Part shown: piece by piece, positions 11,431-24,307 of the stretch
Layout of the letters: each line of letters starts with the position of its first letter
Position numbering within the stretch: position 1 is the stretch's first letter
DNA from: Collybiopsis luxurians FD-317 M1
Lineage: Eukaryota; Basidiomycota; Agaricomycetes; Agaricales; Omphalotaceae
DNA: 64,000 nucleotides
Direction: 5' to 3'
NCBI GenBank assembly: GCA_000827265.1
Contig: KN834749.1
Location: 3,351,886-3,415,885, forward strand
Notes under the pieces: model-generated
Told to the model about the DNA's origin: nothing
Database searches by the model: none
The model's input: the letters and a program-made list of their open reading frames with translations, nothing else
Program-made: the position numbers and the translations under genes

Positions 11431-14400
11431 ATGACATCTCCTACGCCCAATCCAGCCCCAGCTATCACAGCTGAAATTGCTGGTGTCGTGAGTCCTACAA
11501 CCGGAGAAATTACTAGGATTTGGCAGGAAGCTATTAACAAATTCCAACAAAAGAACAATATCAGTGCCCTTGTGTGGAAACAAGCTCTCCGGGATATGAA
11601 TGATTGCGATTCGGTAGAGGGCATCTGTGATGTCCTTGAAAAGCAGTTCTTTACGAAGATCAAAGCTGCTCGTGGCGGTCAAAAGTGGCAAAATCTCCGA
11701 GAAAAGTATTTGGAGCCAGTTGTAAACTTTGTTATCAAGTTTAGTGATATTCTTAGAGACATTGTGGGGTCGATTGTATGTTTTTTAAGAGCCTGTTGCT
11801 ATCTTCCAGCCTTTGAAAAATGTCTATAGCCTACCGTTTCTGGCGGAAAGACAATTTTTACAGCCATTAGTTTCTTGCTACAGGTCCGGAGTATTCAATC
11901 AACTTCTATATTGCAGCTTATTCACATACTAAATCCCACAGGCCACCAAGGGTGTTACTGAATGGTTTGAAGGATTGAATGATTTTTTTAGAGACCTAAG
12001 CCATTTTCTCAACCAAATGCAAGAAGTGCTACGGTATCCCTCTGAGATGGGAATGGCATATCAGAATATAGTTTCTGACACCTTTGTCTGTACAATTGAA
12101 GTGATTTCTGAGGCAACAGAGAAAGTTAGTACAGGCAAGCTGGGAGTGCGATTTAGTATGTCCTTCTGTTTGATCTATACTTCAATCTGATATTGATTAT
12201 ATTAATGACAGAATTATTCCTAGGAGCATTGATAGGCAGCTCTGATGAAATCACAACAGCCCAAAGCCGCCTCAATAAACTAATGGGTCAGGCAAGGGAT
12301 ATAACTACAGCGGTGGCTGCCAAGGAAGCAATAGAGATAGGAAAGACAGGTATTTACTGCTTTAAATTTTGACTAGTTCCACTAGTCCAATCTGATTTAA
12401 ATTTTAAATGTTAGTGAAAGAAAATCAAGCAATTCTACAATTTACCGGGACTAAAATTGCCAGCATTGACAAAAAAATCGATAATTATTCTACAAAGAGT
12501 AAGTTATTTTATTTTCAGGGTATGTGTAATGCTTACCAACCTTGATTGTCATCCTTCATTCTTAAATTTGAATAATGATTTAACTGTTACAGCTTCACTC
12601 AAGATAAGGAAACAGCTTGAAAAGGAGCTAAAGCCCATTAAAACTGCCTACATTGATGGTGATAAAGCCTGTCTAGAAGGAACCAGGGTTCAGATATTGG
12701 ACAAGATTTCTCGGTGGATATTGAACCCTGAAAAAGATTGTTCACAGATGTTTCTCCTTTGCGGAGCTGCGGGGACCGGCAAATCTGCCATTAGCCATGC
12801 CATTGGAAAGAAATTTAAAGGGAACTATCTTGCAGCATTTTTTGCCTTTGATCGCACTTTTGCTGCAGAGCGAACCCCAATTCGAGCAATACAAACTATT
12901 GCATATGGATTGGGTCAGCATATTCCAGAATTTGGAAAGACTTTGGTAAAAGTTGTGGAGGAAGATCCATACATCTTGAGTAGTTCCAGTGTAGTAGACC
13001 AATGGAAGAGACTCATTCTAGGGCCCGCTCAAGAAATTGATAAATCCAGGCCAGTAATTATAATTATGGATGCACTGGATGAAAGCGGGGAGCCGAAACT
13101 GAACAGCCATAGGGAAAAATTAATCTCTCTACTGTTAAATGGGAAGCAAAATCTTCCAATTAACTTTCGCATATTTATGACATCGCGACTGGAGCATGAT
13201 GTTGTCAAGCATGTCAATGACCATCCCAGAGATGTTGATATTGAGTATATGGATAATCTAGAGAGAACTACTGAGGATATTTCTAAATATGTCCTTGATT
13301 GCATTTTAAAATCAAAAAGAATAAATCGAATTAATGAAATCCAGTGCAACCTCCTTGCTCAAAAGGCTGAGGGATATTTTCAGTGGGCATCTACAGTTTG
13401 TAATGAACTATGTAGGGATGAGCCAGGTGTTAAACCCAACAAATTGTTTCAACAATTCATGGGATGCTCTCCAAAGCCTAAGCAAAATACATACCCATTA
13501 GATGAAACATACAAATTCATTCTGCAGCAGAGGATTAACTGCCTTAGGAAGGAGACCATAGAAGAGTACAAAAAAGTAGTGTCTCAAGTTCTAGCATCAT
13601 ATGAACCCCTTTCGCAACAGGCTTTACAAAGACTTCAATCAGCAAATTACAGACAAATAGAAGTCAATACTGAGACTGAAGAAGAAGAAGAACCAGAAGT
13701 GAATGGAATAATGAAATATCTTGGATCTCTCTTCACTGGGGTGCATAAAGCCGATGTACCTGTTCAGCCAATCCACACATCAGTCCGAGACTTTCTTCTG
13801 GATATGGAAAGAAGTGGAGAATATGCCATAGACTTAATTCAGGGACACAGAATTATGACTCTAGGCACTATTGGGCTAATGACTGAGGAGTTACATTTTA
13901 ATATGTGCCACTTGGAAAATTCACATACCTTCAATTCAGAAGTGAAAGACCTTCCAGATAGGATTAACAATTATATTTCATTGGAGCTCAGATATGCTTG
14001 CTGTCATTGGGATCTTCATCTTTCCAATTTTCAACTCAATGAATGTATATTGCCTCTGTTGGAAAAATTCCTTTGCTCTCAATTATCACTGTACTGGATG
14101 GAGGTGCTTAGTGTTCTGACTAGGGTCAATGTAATTATGAGAAGTATATTGAAATTAATGGATTGGCTGCGGCCAATGGAAAAGGTATGAGAAATTCAGG
14201 AGCGTTATTTAAAAATTGATCATGTTTCAAATAGCTGCCAGAGTCTTGTGCAAATTTGAAATTGGTTGGGCAGGAAATAAAACTTTTCATATATGTCTTT
14301 GGTAAAATTTTATCAGAGGCGACACCTCATCTGTATATTTCTGCATTGCCATTCATTCCAAGTGACTCTATTCTTCAAAAAATATACTTGCCACATTTTC

Positions 14401-16933
14401 ACAATATACTAAATGTGTGTCGTGGCCATAAAACTAATTGGCCTCACCTGCAAGCAGTATTGCGAGGGCACACAGGAAATGTGACTTCCATTGCCTTTTC
14501 ACCTAATGGAAAGAAAATTGCATCTGGGTCGTCTGATAACTCAATACAGATCTGGGATGCTGAGACAGGGGAACCCCTAGGACAGCCTTTGCAAGGGTAC
14601 ACAGGTCTGGTAAAATCTGTGGTCTTTTCCTTGGATGGAAAGGAAATTATATCTGTATCGTCTGATAACTCAGTGCAGATTTGGGATGCAGAGACTGGGG
14701 AGCCCAAAGAATGGCAGCCATTGCAAGGACCTACAAAATTGGGTTTCAAGACTGTTGCCTTTCCCACAAGTGAAAAGAGAAATGTGTTTGAGGAGCATGA
14801 TAAGTCAGTGCATATCCCAGTTGCAGACACTGGGGATCCCAGAGCACAACCTTTGCGAGGACACACAAGTACAGTTTACTCTGTTGTCTTTTCCCAGAAC
14901 AGAAAGATAATTGTATCAGGTTCATATAATAAGTCAGTGCAAGTATGGAATATAGGGACAGGGAAATCTCAAGGACAACCATTGCAAGGTGACACAAGAT
15001 TGGTTTCTTCTGTTGCCTTTTCCCCAGATGGAAAAAAAATAGTATCTGGCTCATATGATAAGTCGGTACAGATTTGGGATACAGAAACTGGCATGCCTCA
15101 AGGAAAGCCGTTATATGGGCACACAGGATGGGTCAGTACTGTTTCCTTTTCCCCTGATGGAAAAAGAGTTGTATCTGGGTCATATGACAGGTCAGTGAGG
15201 ATCTGGGATGCAGAGACAGGGGAACCCTTAGGAGAATCAATGCAAGGGCACAGAAGTGCCATTTTCTCTGTTGCATTTTCCCCAGATGGGAAGAAAATTG
15301 TATCTGGGTCATATGATAGAACAGTGCAAATCTGGAATACAGAGACAGGGAAACCACAGGGACAGCCAATGCAAGGGCATATAGGATCTGTTTGTTCTGT
15401 TACCTTTTCCCCAGATGGAAGAAGAATTGCATCTGGGTCACATGATAACTCAGTACAAATCTGGGATGCAGAGACTCAGGCATCCCAAGGAGAGCAATTG
15501 CATGGGCATACAGGTCCAGTTTTCTCTGTCGCCTTTTCCCCAGATGGAAAAAGCATCATATCTGGGTCATATGATATGTCTGTGCAGATCTGGAATGCAG
15601 AAACAGGGAAACTTCAAGGACAACCATTAAAAGGGCATACTAACTCAGTTTACTGTGTTTCCTTTTCCCCAGACAGAAAGAGAATTGCATCTGCATCATA
15701 TGATAAGTCCGTGCAGATCTGGGATGCAGAGACTGGAGAGCCCCAGGGACTGCCTTTACATGGGCACACAAACTCAGTTCTTACTGTTGCCTTTTCCCCA
15801 GATGGAAAGAAAATTATATCTGGTTCCATTGATAACTCAGTGCAGATCTGGGATGCAGAGACAGGCAAACCTCAAGGACAGCCATTTTATGGCCATGGTG
15901 TAAACTTTGCTGCCTTTGCCCCAGATGGGAAGAGAATTATATTTGGGTCACCTGCCTTTGTGCAGATTTGGGATGCAGAAACTAGGGAACCTCAAGGACA
16001 GCTCTGGAAAGGGCATACAAGGTCAGCCTCATCTGTTGCCTTTTCCCCAGATAGAAAAACAATTATATCTGGATCACTTGATTGCTCAGTGCAGATATGG
16101 GATGCAGAGACAGGGGAGCCCAAAGGCCAGCCACTGCTTGGACACACAGGCCCAGTGATTTCTGTCTCCTTTTCCCCAGATGCAAAGAGAATTGCCTCTG
16201 GATCAAATGATAACTCAGTGCGAATCTGGGATGCAGAAACAGGGAAACCTCAAGGACAGCCATTACAAGGCCACACAGGCCAAGTTAACTCTGTTGCCTT
16301 TTCCCCAGATGGTATGAGAATTGCATCTGCATCAGATGATAGCTCAGTGCGGATCTGGGATGCAGAGACAGGAGAACATCAACAATATCTATTACAAGGG
16401 CCTACCGACTTGGTCCAGTCTACTGCTCTTTTTCCGCATACAAAAATGATTGTATCTGGGTCAACTTCAAGTCATATGGCAGTGCAAATCCCAAAGATGA
16501 AGTCAAGCACAAATAAGGAAGTGTGGCAGCCAGAATACTCATCAAGTCATCAGACCCTCACAGCTACTCCATCTAATTTAAAGCTTACTTCCTCTGTTTC
16601 ATTCTGTCCATGGCATGCTGGCCATAATTATCCTCATCCTACTTTGCATAATTTGACACTTACAATGGATGGCTGGTTGCGTGATTCAAACTCATCTCTT
16701 ATCTTATGGATTTCCCCTGATTATCAATCCTGCCTTATGCTCCCTCACATGCAACTCCTCATTTCAAGGGCTTGCCCTGCTTCTCTGAACTTGAAAGACT
16801 TTGTCCATGGAAACGATTGGGCCAAATGCTACAGGTAAGTCACCCATACAGTTAGTCCTCTGTCCCTTTCCCTTCCTTTCCTCCTCATACTTAATCTATT
16901 TATCATTGATGATTAAACAGCAGCTCGTACTGA
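11431..16933 (+). CDS. NACHT-WD40 NLR (STAND) protein, HET-E/HNWD-like architecture
   Basis: Seven exons: 11431..11775, 11942..12155, 12212..12349, 12415..12498, 12593..14184, 14235..16834, 16921..16933, giving 1661 residues. Residues 1-260 form a helical N-terminal domain I do not recognise. The NACHT domain has Walker A GAAGTGKS (318-325), Walker B PVIIIMDALDE and the following MTSR. A helical linker leads to about 15 WD40 repeats of 43 residues (about 14450-16390), plus a worn 16th. Repeats 2-3 are degenerate and repeat 12 is shortened. The conserved C-terminal tail has SFCPWHAGHNYPHP, DGWL and LNLKDFVHGNDWAKCY. Such proteins are fungal intracellular sensors; HET-E-type members trigger incompatibility or death on ligand binding to the repeats (established for the class, inferred here). 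The short last exon is inferred from a GTAAGT donor shared with paralogues at 58.5 kb. The ATG is the first in frame after the TATA box. Confidence 0.88.
14450..16480 (+). repeat. Array of about 15-16 WD40 repeats (129-bp period)
   Basis: The DNA period is about 129 bp. Units share phrases such as GTTGCCTTTTCCCCAGATGG and CAGATCTGGGATGCAGAGAC nearly letter for letter, while the surface loops (HTxxVxSV and SGSxDxSV) vary. This looks like gene conversion or unequal exchange within the array with change kept at exposed positions, as known for HNWD genes in Podospora. The array is coding; antisense frames inside it are shadows. Confidence 0.85.
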
Positions 16934-17868
16934 GGACAATATTACAATATTCCTCAGATCGCCCTGTCCTAATACTAGCCCAACACATATAGCTGTAAAC
17001 AACACGCTGTCAAGCCTGTTTATATATTATGTACTTCCGATTTCCTATGTCATTGCTTTTGCTACTTACAATCTGATGATCTTATTAATGCGTTCGGATT
17101 GCGACAGACTGTAATGTCAAGGTATCATCAAGATGCGCTACGCGCTTTGGGAGATAATGAGGTCGGAGCGTTCCTGCGACATTATATTGTGCTCAATTTG
17201 GCGAAGTATAATTGGAATGGCCGAGAAAGTATTTTGTCTAGCCTACGAGTTAATCTAGCAAGAAAGCTAGACCTGTTGCCGAGCAGCCTGATTAGATGGT
17301 CTCTAGAATCACATTGGTATTTCCTATTCTACTCGAGGAATAAATGGAACGGTTAGAGCATATCCCGGACCCAGCGATGCAGGGTTGGTAGACTCGGCAG
17401 TCGCTACGTACACTTTGACATCCAACTCTGTACAGCGTTGCGATTCGCAAAATTTGACCTTTCGCCTTTATTGCTCTCCCATTGCATGTATATTCTGAGA
17501 TTCAAAAATAGGCGAGATTGTCGAAACATGGTTGTATACTGAGATAATCTTCGATTTCCATATGTCTGTTTCAATTTTAGCTTGTTATTAATGTTTACAA
17601 GTTGACAATATGATATTCATCTATGTCATAAAATGACTAAGGCTATAAGTAGCCCGGACAAGACTGTACATGCTACCGTACTTATAAAAGAATGTTTTAG
17701 TAGATATATCTAGCTTTGACCGAAGCTTTGGCATATGCCGTCGGCTTGTCATCCAATGGGCGCTTATCACGTTTCCGTCTTTTCTTTATACGCCCATTTT
17801 TCATGTCCGCTCGAGCTCTCGTCTCTCTCTTTCGAGTTAAGACAGGGGCCTACTACTGAAGTACGACG
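16934..17868. other. Intergenic region, nothing recognised
   Basis: An 85-codon frame starts near 17099 but lacks an ATG at its start and shows no family features. The sequence before the GPI19 gene is pyrimidine-rich (about 17780-17840), as in a fungal promoter. Confidence 0.4.
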
Positions 17869-18496
17869 ATGGATAAAGAGCGAGATCCTCCACAGCAGCA
17901 GCCTGACTACCATCCGACGGCCACGAAGTCCCGCGCGCCAGAATTCTACGGTTTTGTCGCCCTCTCTTCGACCTCCTTTCTATTTGTCGTATATGTATTA
18001 TGGGCTTTACTGCCGGATGAATGGATTATACGGACTGGGATAGAATGGTATCCTAATCGGTGAGTGCAAAGCAGTTTTTGAATCATTTCGGTATGCTGAA
18101 CCTTCTTTCACAGTGAATGGTCCCTCCTACTTCCCTCGTATTCGATGATCCTTGTCCTTCTGACCTATTTCACGTACATGGCTCTTACAATCTACGGAAC
18201 ACCGGCTTTTTCGGAAAGGAAAAGTTTACTTGGTCAGTGTGGGCTCTTCGCGAGCTGTCTCTCTGAACTCGGCGCTGATTCGACGCGCGTTAGATTCTCG
18301 AGCGCAATACCCTCCACCTGTGGCATCGCTCCGGGGTGGTAATGGGCATGAATGCCCCATATACGACCAAAATGCGCTGTTCGCTAGTTACTCCAAGTAT
18401 GCTGGTACATGGGGAGCAGACGAAAATGTACAAGCGGCCGACTCGGAACTGTATGATATTCCGATAGAGCTCGTGAATAAGGTTGCTTATGGTTGA
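17869..18496 (+). CDS. GPI19: GPI-GlcNAc transferase subunit P (PIG-P/Gpi19)
   Basis: Exons 17869..18059, 18114..18232 and 18294..18496 encode 170 residues. The PIG-P domain is clear: EFYGFVALSSTSFLFVVYVLWALLPD is the first membrane helix, then a short lumenal loop ending GIEWYPNREW, then the second helix (SLLLPSYSMILVLLTYFTYM). The tail ends in the family-typical ELYDIPIELVNKVAYG. Family role: a small ER membrane subunit of the complex that adds GlcNAc to phosphatidylinositol, the first step of GPI-anchor synthesis. The linker between helix 2 and the tail (residues 105-150) is longer than usual and rich in Pro, Gly and Ala. The second intron uses GTCAGT and GTTAG, the only pair keeping both frames open. 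Confidence 0.9.
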
Positions 18497-18606
18497 GGCT
18501 ACCAGCGGAAGTCCCAAGTAGGACATGCAGATGGATGATAGGGATTCCACCGTACGTATCGTCCAGAGCGTACTGTATTCTACTTTACAATCGCCCTTTC
18601 GCCCAA

Positions 18607-19699
18607 TTAACATCCTTTTCCAAAATTCGGCCACAACGATTTGAAGTAAATTTCGCACCAGCTTTGCTGAATGTGGAGGTTAGGAATGCAACAAATTGAG
18701 AGACATATATCAGTGCTTACGACGGCTGCCTCCTTGGCACTCGGATGTACGGTAAACACACGAGGGAAACCCATGTCGAAAATGTTGACGGAATCGACGG
18801 CACCGTTCTTCATGACGATGTTCTCATTCCGTTTATGGAAATCGCTAGTGAGCAGAGAAGAAGAACTAACGGTAGGGTTGGGCGTATATGATTGAATATT
18901 CCAAGACTCACGCATGTAACAGATGCTTGTCAATGGCCCAATGTACGATTTGCTTGCATGTCATTTCCATCGTCTGGCTCATCCACTCGACACACTGTTT
19001 ATCGCTTTTCTCCGCTTTCGCCTTTTTCCACTCCTCCGTCTCATCCAAAGTTTCTCCGACCATTCTCTTCATGAGCACTACAGGCATCTTTGAACTCGCC
19101 ACAAGGGGGTTCCCAGCCTTTGGATGCACTGTGATCAATCCAGAGTCGATATAATACTCAACAGTTTTGAGCGCTTTGACTTCGGCGTAGGCTGTGTCAT
19201 CCTTCCTTGGCAAGATTTTTGCTACAACCTGATCTCCTTTGTGGCCGAGGTAATCGTGAGCTAGAAGGTAAACACCGGCATTATAGTCGCCTTTTGAACC
19301 GAAAATTTCATCTTGGAGGGTGACGTGACCAGTGAGGTCTTTCGCTATACAGCAACAACAGAAAGAAGGGTTTTCCAACGAGTCAGCAAATTGGAAGCCG
19401 TTCGAAAGGAGGTTAACAACTCACTAAAAACTTTCCTATCGTCTGCGTTCAAGTTCGCCGGATCGTCGTATTGTTTTGAGATCCAAGGTCTCTAAATTGT
19501 TGGTGTCATGACGAAAACCTTGAGAAAGAAACATTTTTTTAAAAAAACTAACATCGAAATTGTGCAACAGCAAGGTCTTGCCGGTTGGGACCCCTAGCAT
19601 CCTTCTATCGGGAATGGAAGGAAGCGCATACGCGTTGATTGTGAACAAGCCCAATATCAGACTGGTAGCGAGGAGGAAGAGATCGATAGGCATTAACAT
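18607..19699 (-). CDS. Small secreted protein-kinase-like protein (copy A)
   Basis: Five exons on the minus strand: 19553..19699, 19425..19491, 18912..19344, 18721..18844, 18607..18666; 276 residues. The signal peptide is MLMPIDLFLLATSLILGLFTINAYA. The mature part keeps a compact kinase-like active-site set: VVAK with Lys114, YAEVKAL with Glu126, then HADFHKRN (Asp217, Asn222) and FDMG (Asp239). The C-terminus is SWCEIYFKSLWPNFGKGC with two Cys. All introns have GT donors. It is a tandem paralogue of the gene at 20085-21153, with all four intron positions shared. I infer an extracellular or secretory-pathway kinase-like effector. The fold call rests on motif order only; an inactive role is possible. 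The first in-frame ATG of the signal peptide was chosen over an upstream in-frame ATG that lacks a hydrophobic start. Confidence 0.75.
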
Positions 19700-20084
19700 G
19701 ACTTTGATACAAAGCAGAAACGAAGGGGGGGAGATGAAGGGGGGCCACCGGGGCTTTGAGCGCAAGACGTCTCTGACCAGCAGAGGAGAGGGTATGCTCA
19801 AGATTCGGGACCGAGTCTGACATATGTATCATCATCGGAATTTGATACAAGCCTGGAAATATGGTTAGATACATATGTTGCAGGGGTAATCTTAACTGCC
19901 TCCAAGCGCCTCGGATGCGAAATGATGCGCTATCTTGAGGACGGCCGAGATTAGGGTGGCCAAGCATCTTCGTTGGTATGTATTCAGAAGTCGGTATAGT
20001 TCAATCTTTCAACTGAGGACTCCGACATCCGTTCCATGATACGAAAAAATCGCTACCAAACTTGGACTAATTAGTACAAAATGA

Positions 20085-21153
20085 TCAACATCCTCGACCG
20101 TAATTTGGCCACAATCTCTTAAAATACTCTTCGCACCAACTTTTCTGGAAACGCGTATGGCATTAGTATTTCAAGTCAAACTATTTATGTTCAATACTCA
20201 CGACTTCTGCCTCCTTCACGCCATGTTGTACACTAAGGAAAGGAGGGCCCATATCGAAGACGTTAACACTCTGCACGTTGCCCTGCTTCACGACGACGTT
20301 GACGTTTTTCTTCTGAAAATCGCTGCAGAAGCAAGCATGAGAAGGGTAATATTCGAATGACAGCCACTGATTGAAACTTGCGCATGTAAAAATTGTTTAT
20401 GGACGGCCCAATCCACGATCTGCTTGCACGTCCCTTCCATCGTCTGGGACATCAACGCGATACACTGTTTATCGTTCTTCTTCGCCTTTGCCGTTTTCCA
20501 ATCCCCTGTCTTGTCTAAGGTTTCGCCGGGTATCCTTTTCATCAGCACGATAGGCTCTTTGCCATGGGTGCGTCGTCCAAGAGACGAATGATCGGAATCT
20601 GAATCCTGCATGAGAATGAGACCAGAGTCGATGTAGTACCCGACGGCTTTGAGTGCTTTGACTTCGGCGTAGGCCGCGTCGTCGATCTCTTGTAGGATTT
20701 TTGCTACGACGGTGTTAGCTGGGTGGCCGAGGTAGTCCTTCGCGAGGAGGAAGACTCCAGAGTTGGAGAAGCCTTCCTCCCCGAAAAGCTCGTTTTGGAG
20801 GTGCACGACGTTGGTCAAGTCTTTGGCTGATTGGACACGGGGTTAGATGATTTCTTTTTCCTTTTTTTTTTTCTTTCTATCGAAGCATGGAGATGGTAGA
20901 CCTACAGAACACTTTTTTATCCTCAGCGTTTAGATTCGATGGGTCGTCGTAGCTTTTCAGCATCCAGGGTCTCTGAGGGAAAAGGTAAGACGAACATGGT
21001 TAGTTCTGATAAAGAGGAACGACTTGCATGATATTCATCCAGACCTGCTTTTCTTTTTACGAGACTTGAAGGAAGCGCAGATACGTTCATCGTGAACAAG
21101 CCCAGTAGACTGAATCCGACAATAGATTGAAGGAGATTGATAGGCGGCAGCAT
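20085..21153 (-). CDS. Small secreted protein-kinase-like protein (copy B, two GC-AG introns)
   Basis: Exons 21028..21153, 20906..20972, 20382..20826, 20202..20322, 20085..20144 on the minus strand; 272 residues. The signal peptide is MLPPINLLQSIVGFSLLGLFTMNVSA. The kinase-like set is VVAK, YAEVKAL, HADFQKKN and FDMG; the His of copy A's HKRN is Gln here, while the catalytic-loop Asp and Asn stay. It ends SWCEEYFKRLWPNYGRGC. Introns 1 and 3 start with GCAAGT instead of GT; copy A has GTTAGT and GTGAGT at the same places, which strongly supports the reading. About half the residues match copy A by eye, with long runs such as VKALKxVxYYIDSGLI and DKQCxxxMSQTM. Both copies are transcribed in the same direction, copy B upstream, about 390 bases apart. 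Confidence 0.75.
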
Positions 21154-21719
21154 GGTTTTCGTCTGTTGAATATGTGTCGAAGCAGAATACAGGAGACCAC
21201 CGGGGTTTTTTTTGGGAGTATACGATACCTCTGTCCAGCAAAGGGGGGGAGATCAATCTCCAAACTCGATTTTGGGGCTATTTTAAAACGTACAAGGCCC
21301 AGATATAGATGAAAATCATTTTATCCGTAGTCCCGATCTTGAGTTCAAATAACTGTAACCAGAGTTCAGCTGCGAAAGTTTTGCTGTACTGAATTTGCGT
21401 TTGTCGGCACAGGGTTGTAAGGGGCTGGGGCTGTAAGAGGCTGTGGTCATTCGAGGAGTGCTAAGGATCCAGGCCGCAAGCTTCCGGTGAGCTGCAGTAG
21501 TCATCTAGGTTTCGAGGTGGCATTGCGAGACTACTCAAGCTTCTATAGCTCCCGACCCATCAAGCTTAGTGGTGACTTGAGAGTCGAGACGCGAAATTCG
21601 AATACGCGTTGAAAAATCGTGATCGTGCAAAGCGTGAGAATTTGTTGAGCCTGCCGCGGCGGCAAAACTGGGTCGCGTTCGCGCTCTTTTCTTTGTACCC
21701 TCACCTCCTTGCTGAACCC
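21154..21719. other. Divergent promoter region between kinase-like copy B and HAT2
   Basis: A gap of 566 bases separates the two start codons, which point away from each other. Only short frames are present. No clear TATA box or regulatory repeat was seen. Confidence 0.4.
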
Positions 21720-23654
<1,935 letters not shown>

Positions 23655-23915
23655 TTGAATCGAGGGTTCCTTATTTTTTTTACTTTCTTTTTTTTCTTTT
23701 TTTTTACTTAAATGAATTGTTGTTTTGTAAAATGCTTTGGACTTGATTTGGTAGGTGGAGGGCGGGGAGTGTATGAAAGGTGCCAAAGGTATAAATATGA
23801 GGATATACGACATACAGCCGATAGTAATGTGGTAGTACAAGGGGGGGGAAGGGCCCGCTCTGTTCCGTTCCGAGCCTGCTCTGCTCTGTAACTGCGAAAC
23901 CAGATCCTACACCGT

Positions 23916-24307
23916 TTATAGGAAAATCAATCTTGCGAGTTCGAATAGCACTGTGAGTGGGCGATTTCAGTATGCACTCTATCAGCATAAGTAGGAAGGG
24001 GAAGGGAGGACGAAGAAACGAAGAAACGAGGAAACGAGGAAACGAGGAAACAAAGGAACGGAGAAACGGACCTCCACCGACGACGACGAAGATGATGACC
24101 CCCAAAGCCCAAGAACTTATCGGACTCCGTTTAGCTAGTTTTTCTTGTCGGGAGAGATGCGTTGGTTTCTTTCCTTCCCGAGCGTCTTTGGCGAACTTTT
24201 CGTTGCGCCTTCGCATTTCGAATTCGGTCGGCTAAAGGAGAGAAAGAAGCGGTGGGGATTGATTTAGATTTGCATTTTAGGAATACGGTTCACCAGGGTC
24301 GTACCAT
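23916..24307 (-). CDS. YSY6: RAMP4/SERP1-type ER membrane protein
   Basis: Minus-strand exons 24305..24307, 24072..24231 and 23916..23950 encode 65 residues. The protein begins MPTEFEMRRRNEKFAKDARE, has KRSPISSWALG, then a tail-anchor helix VIIFVVVGGVLFELARLIFL. This is the RAMP4/SERP1/Ysy6 pattern: a basic cytosolic start and one C-terminal helix. The family sits at the Sec61 translocon and is linked to ER stress. In this model the first coding exon is only the start codon, followed by a GTACGA donor; the alternative is initiation at the Met in EMRRRN (24216). The last intron is longer and holds a GAAAC/G-rich tandem tract (about 24011-24066 on the plus strand). Exons 2 and 3 are well supported; exon 1 is tentative. 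Confidence 0.8.
24011..24066. repeat. Short tandem repeat (about 8-base units, CGAGGAAA-like) in an intron
   Basis: Units such as CGAAGAAA, CGAGGAAA and CAAAGGAA follow one another for about 56 bases. The tract lies wholly inside the last intron of the RAMP4 gene, so length changes would not alter the protein. Confidence 0.7.

Noticed and set aside
14444..16263. Many alternate frames on both strands across the WD40 array
   Set aside because: Repeats without stops in one frame tend to lack stops in others; only the WD40 frame gives a known fold.
17099..17356. 85-codon plus-strand frame after the NLR
   Set aside because: Starts at a TTG, has no splice support and no family features.
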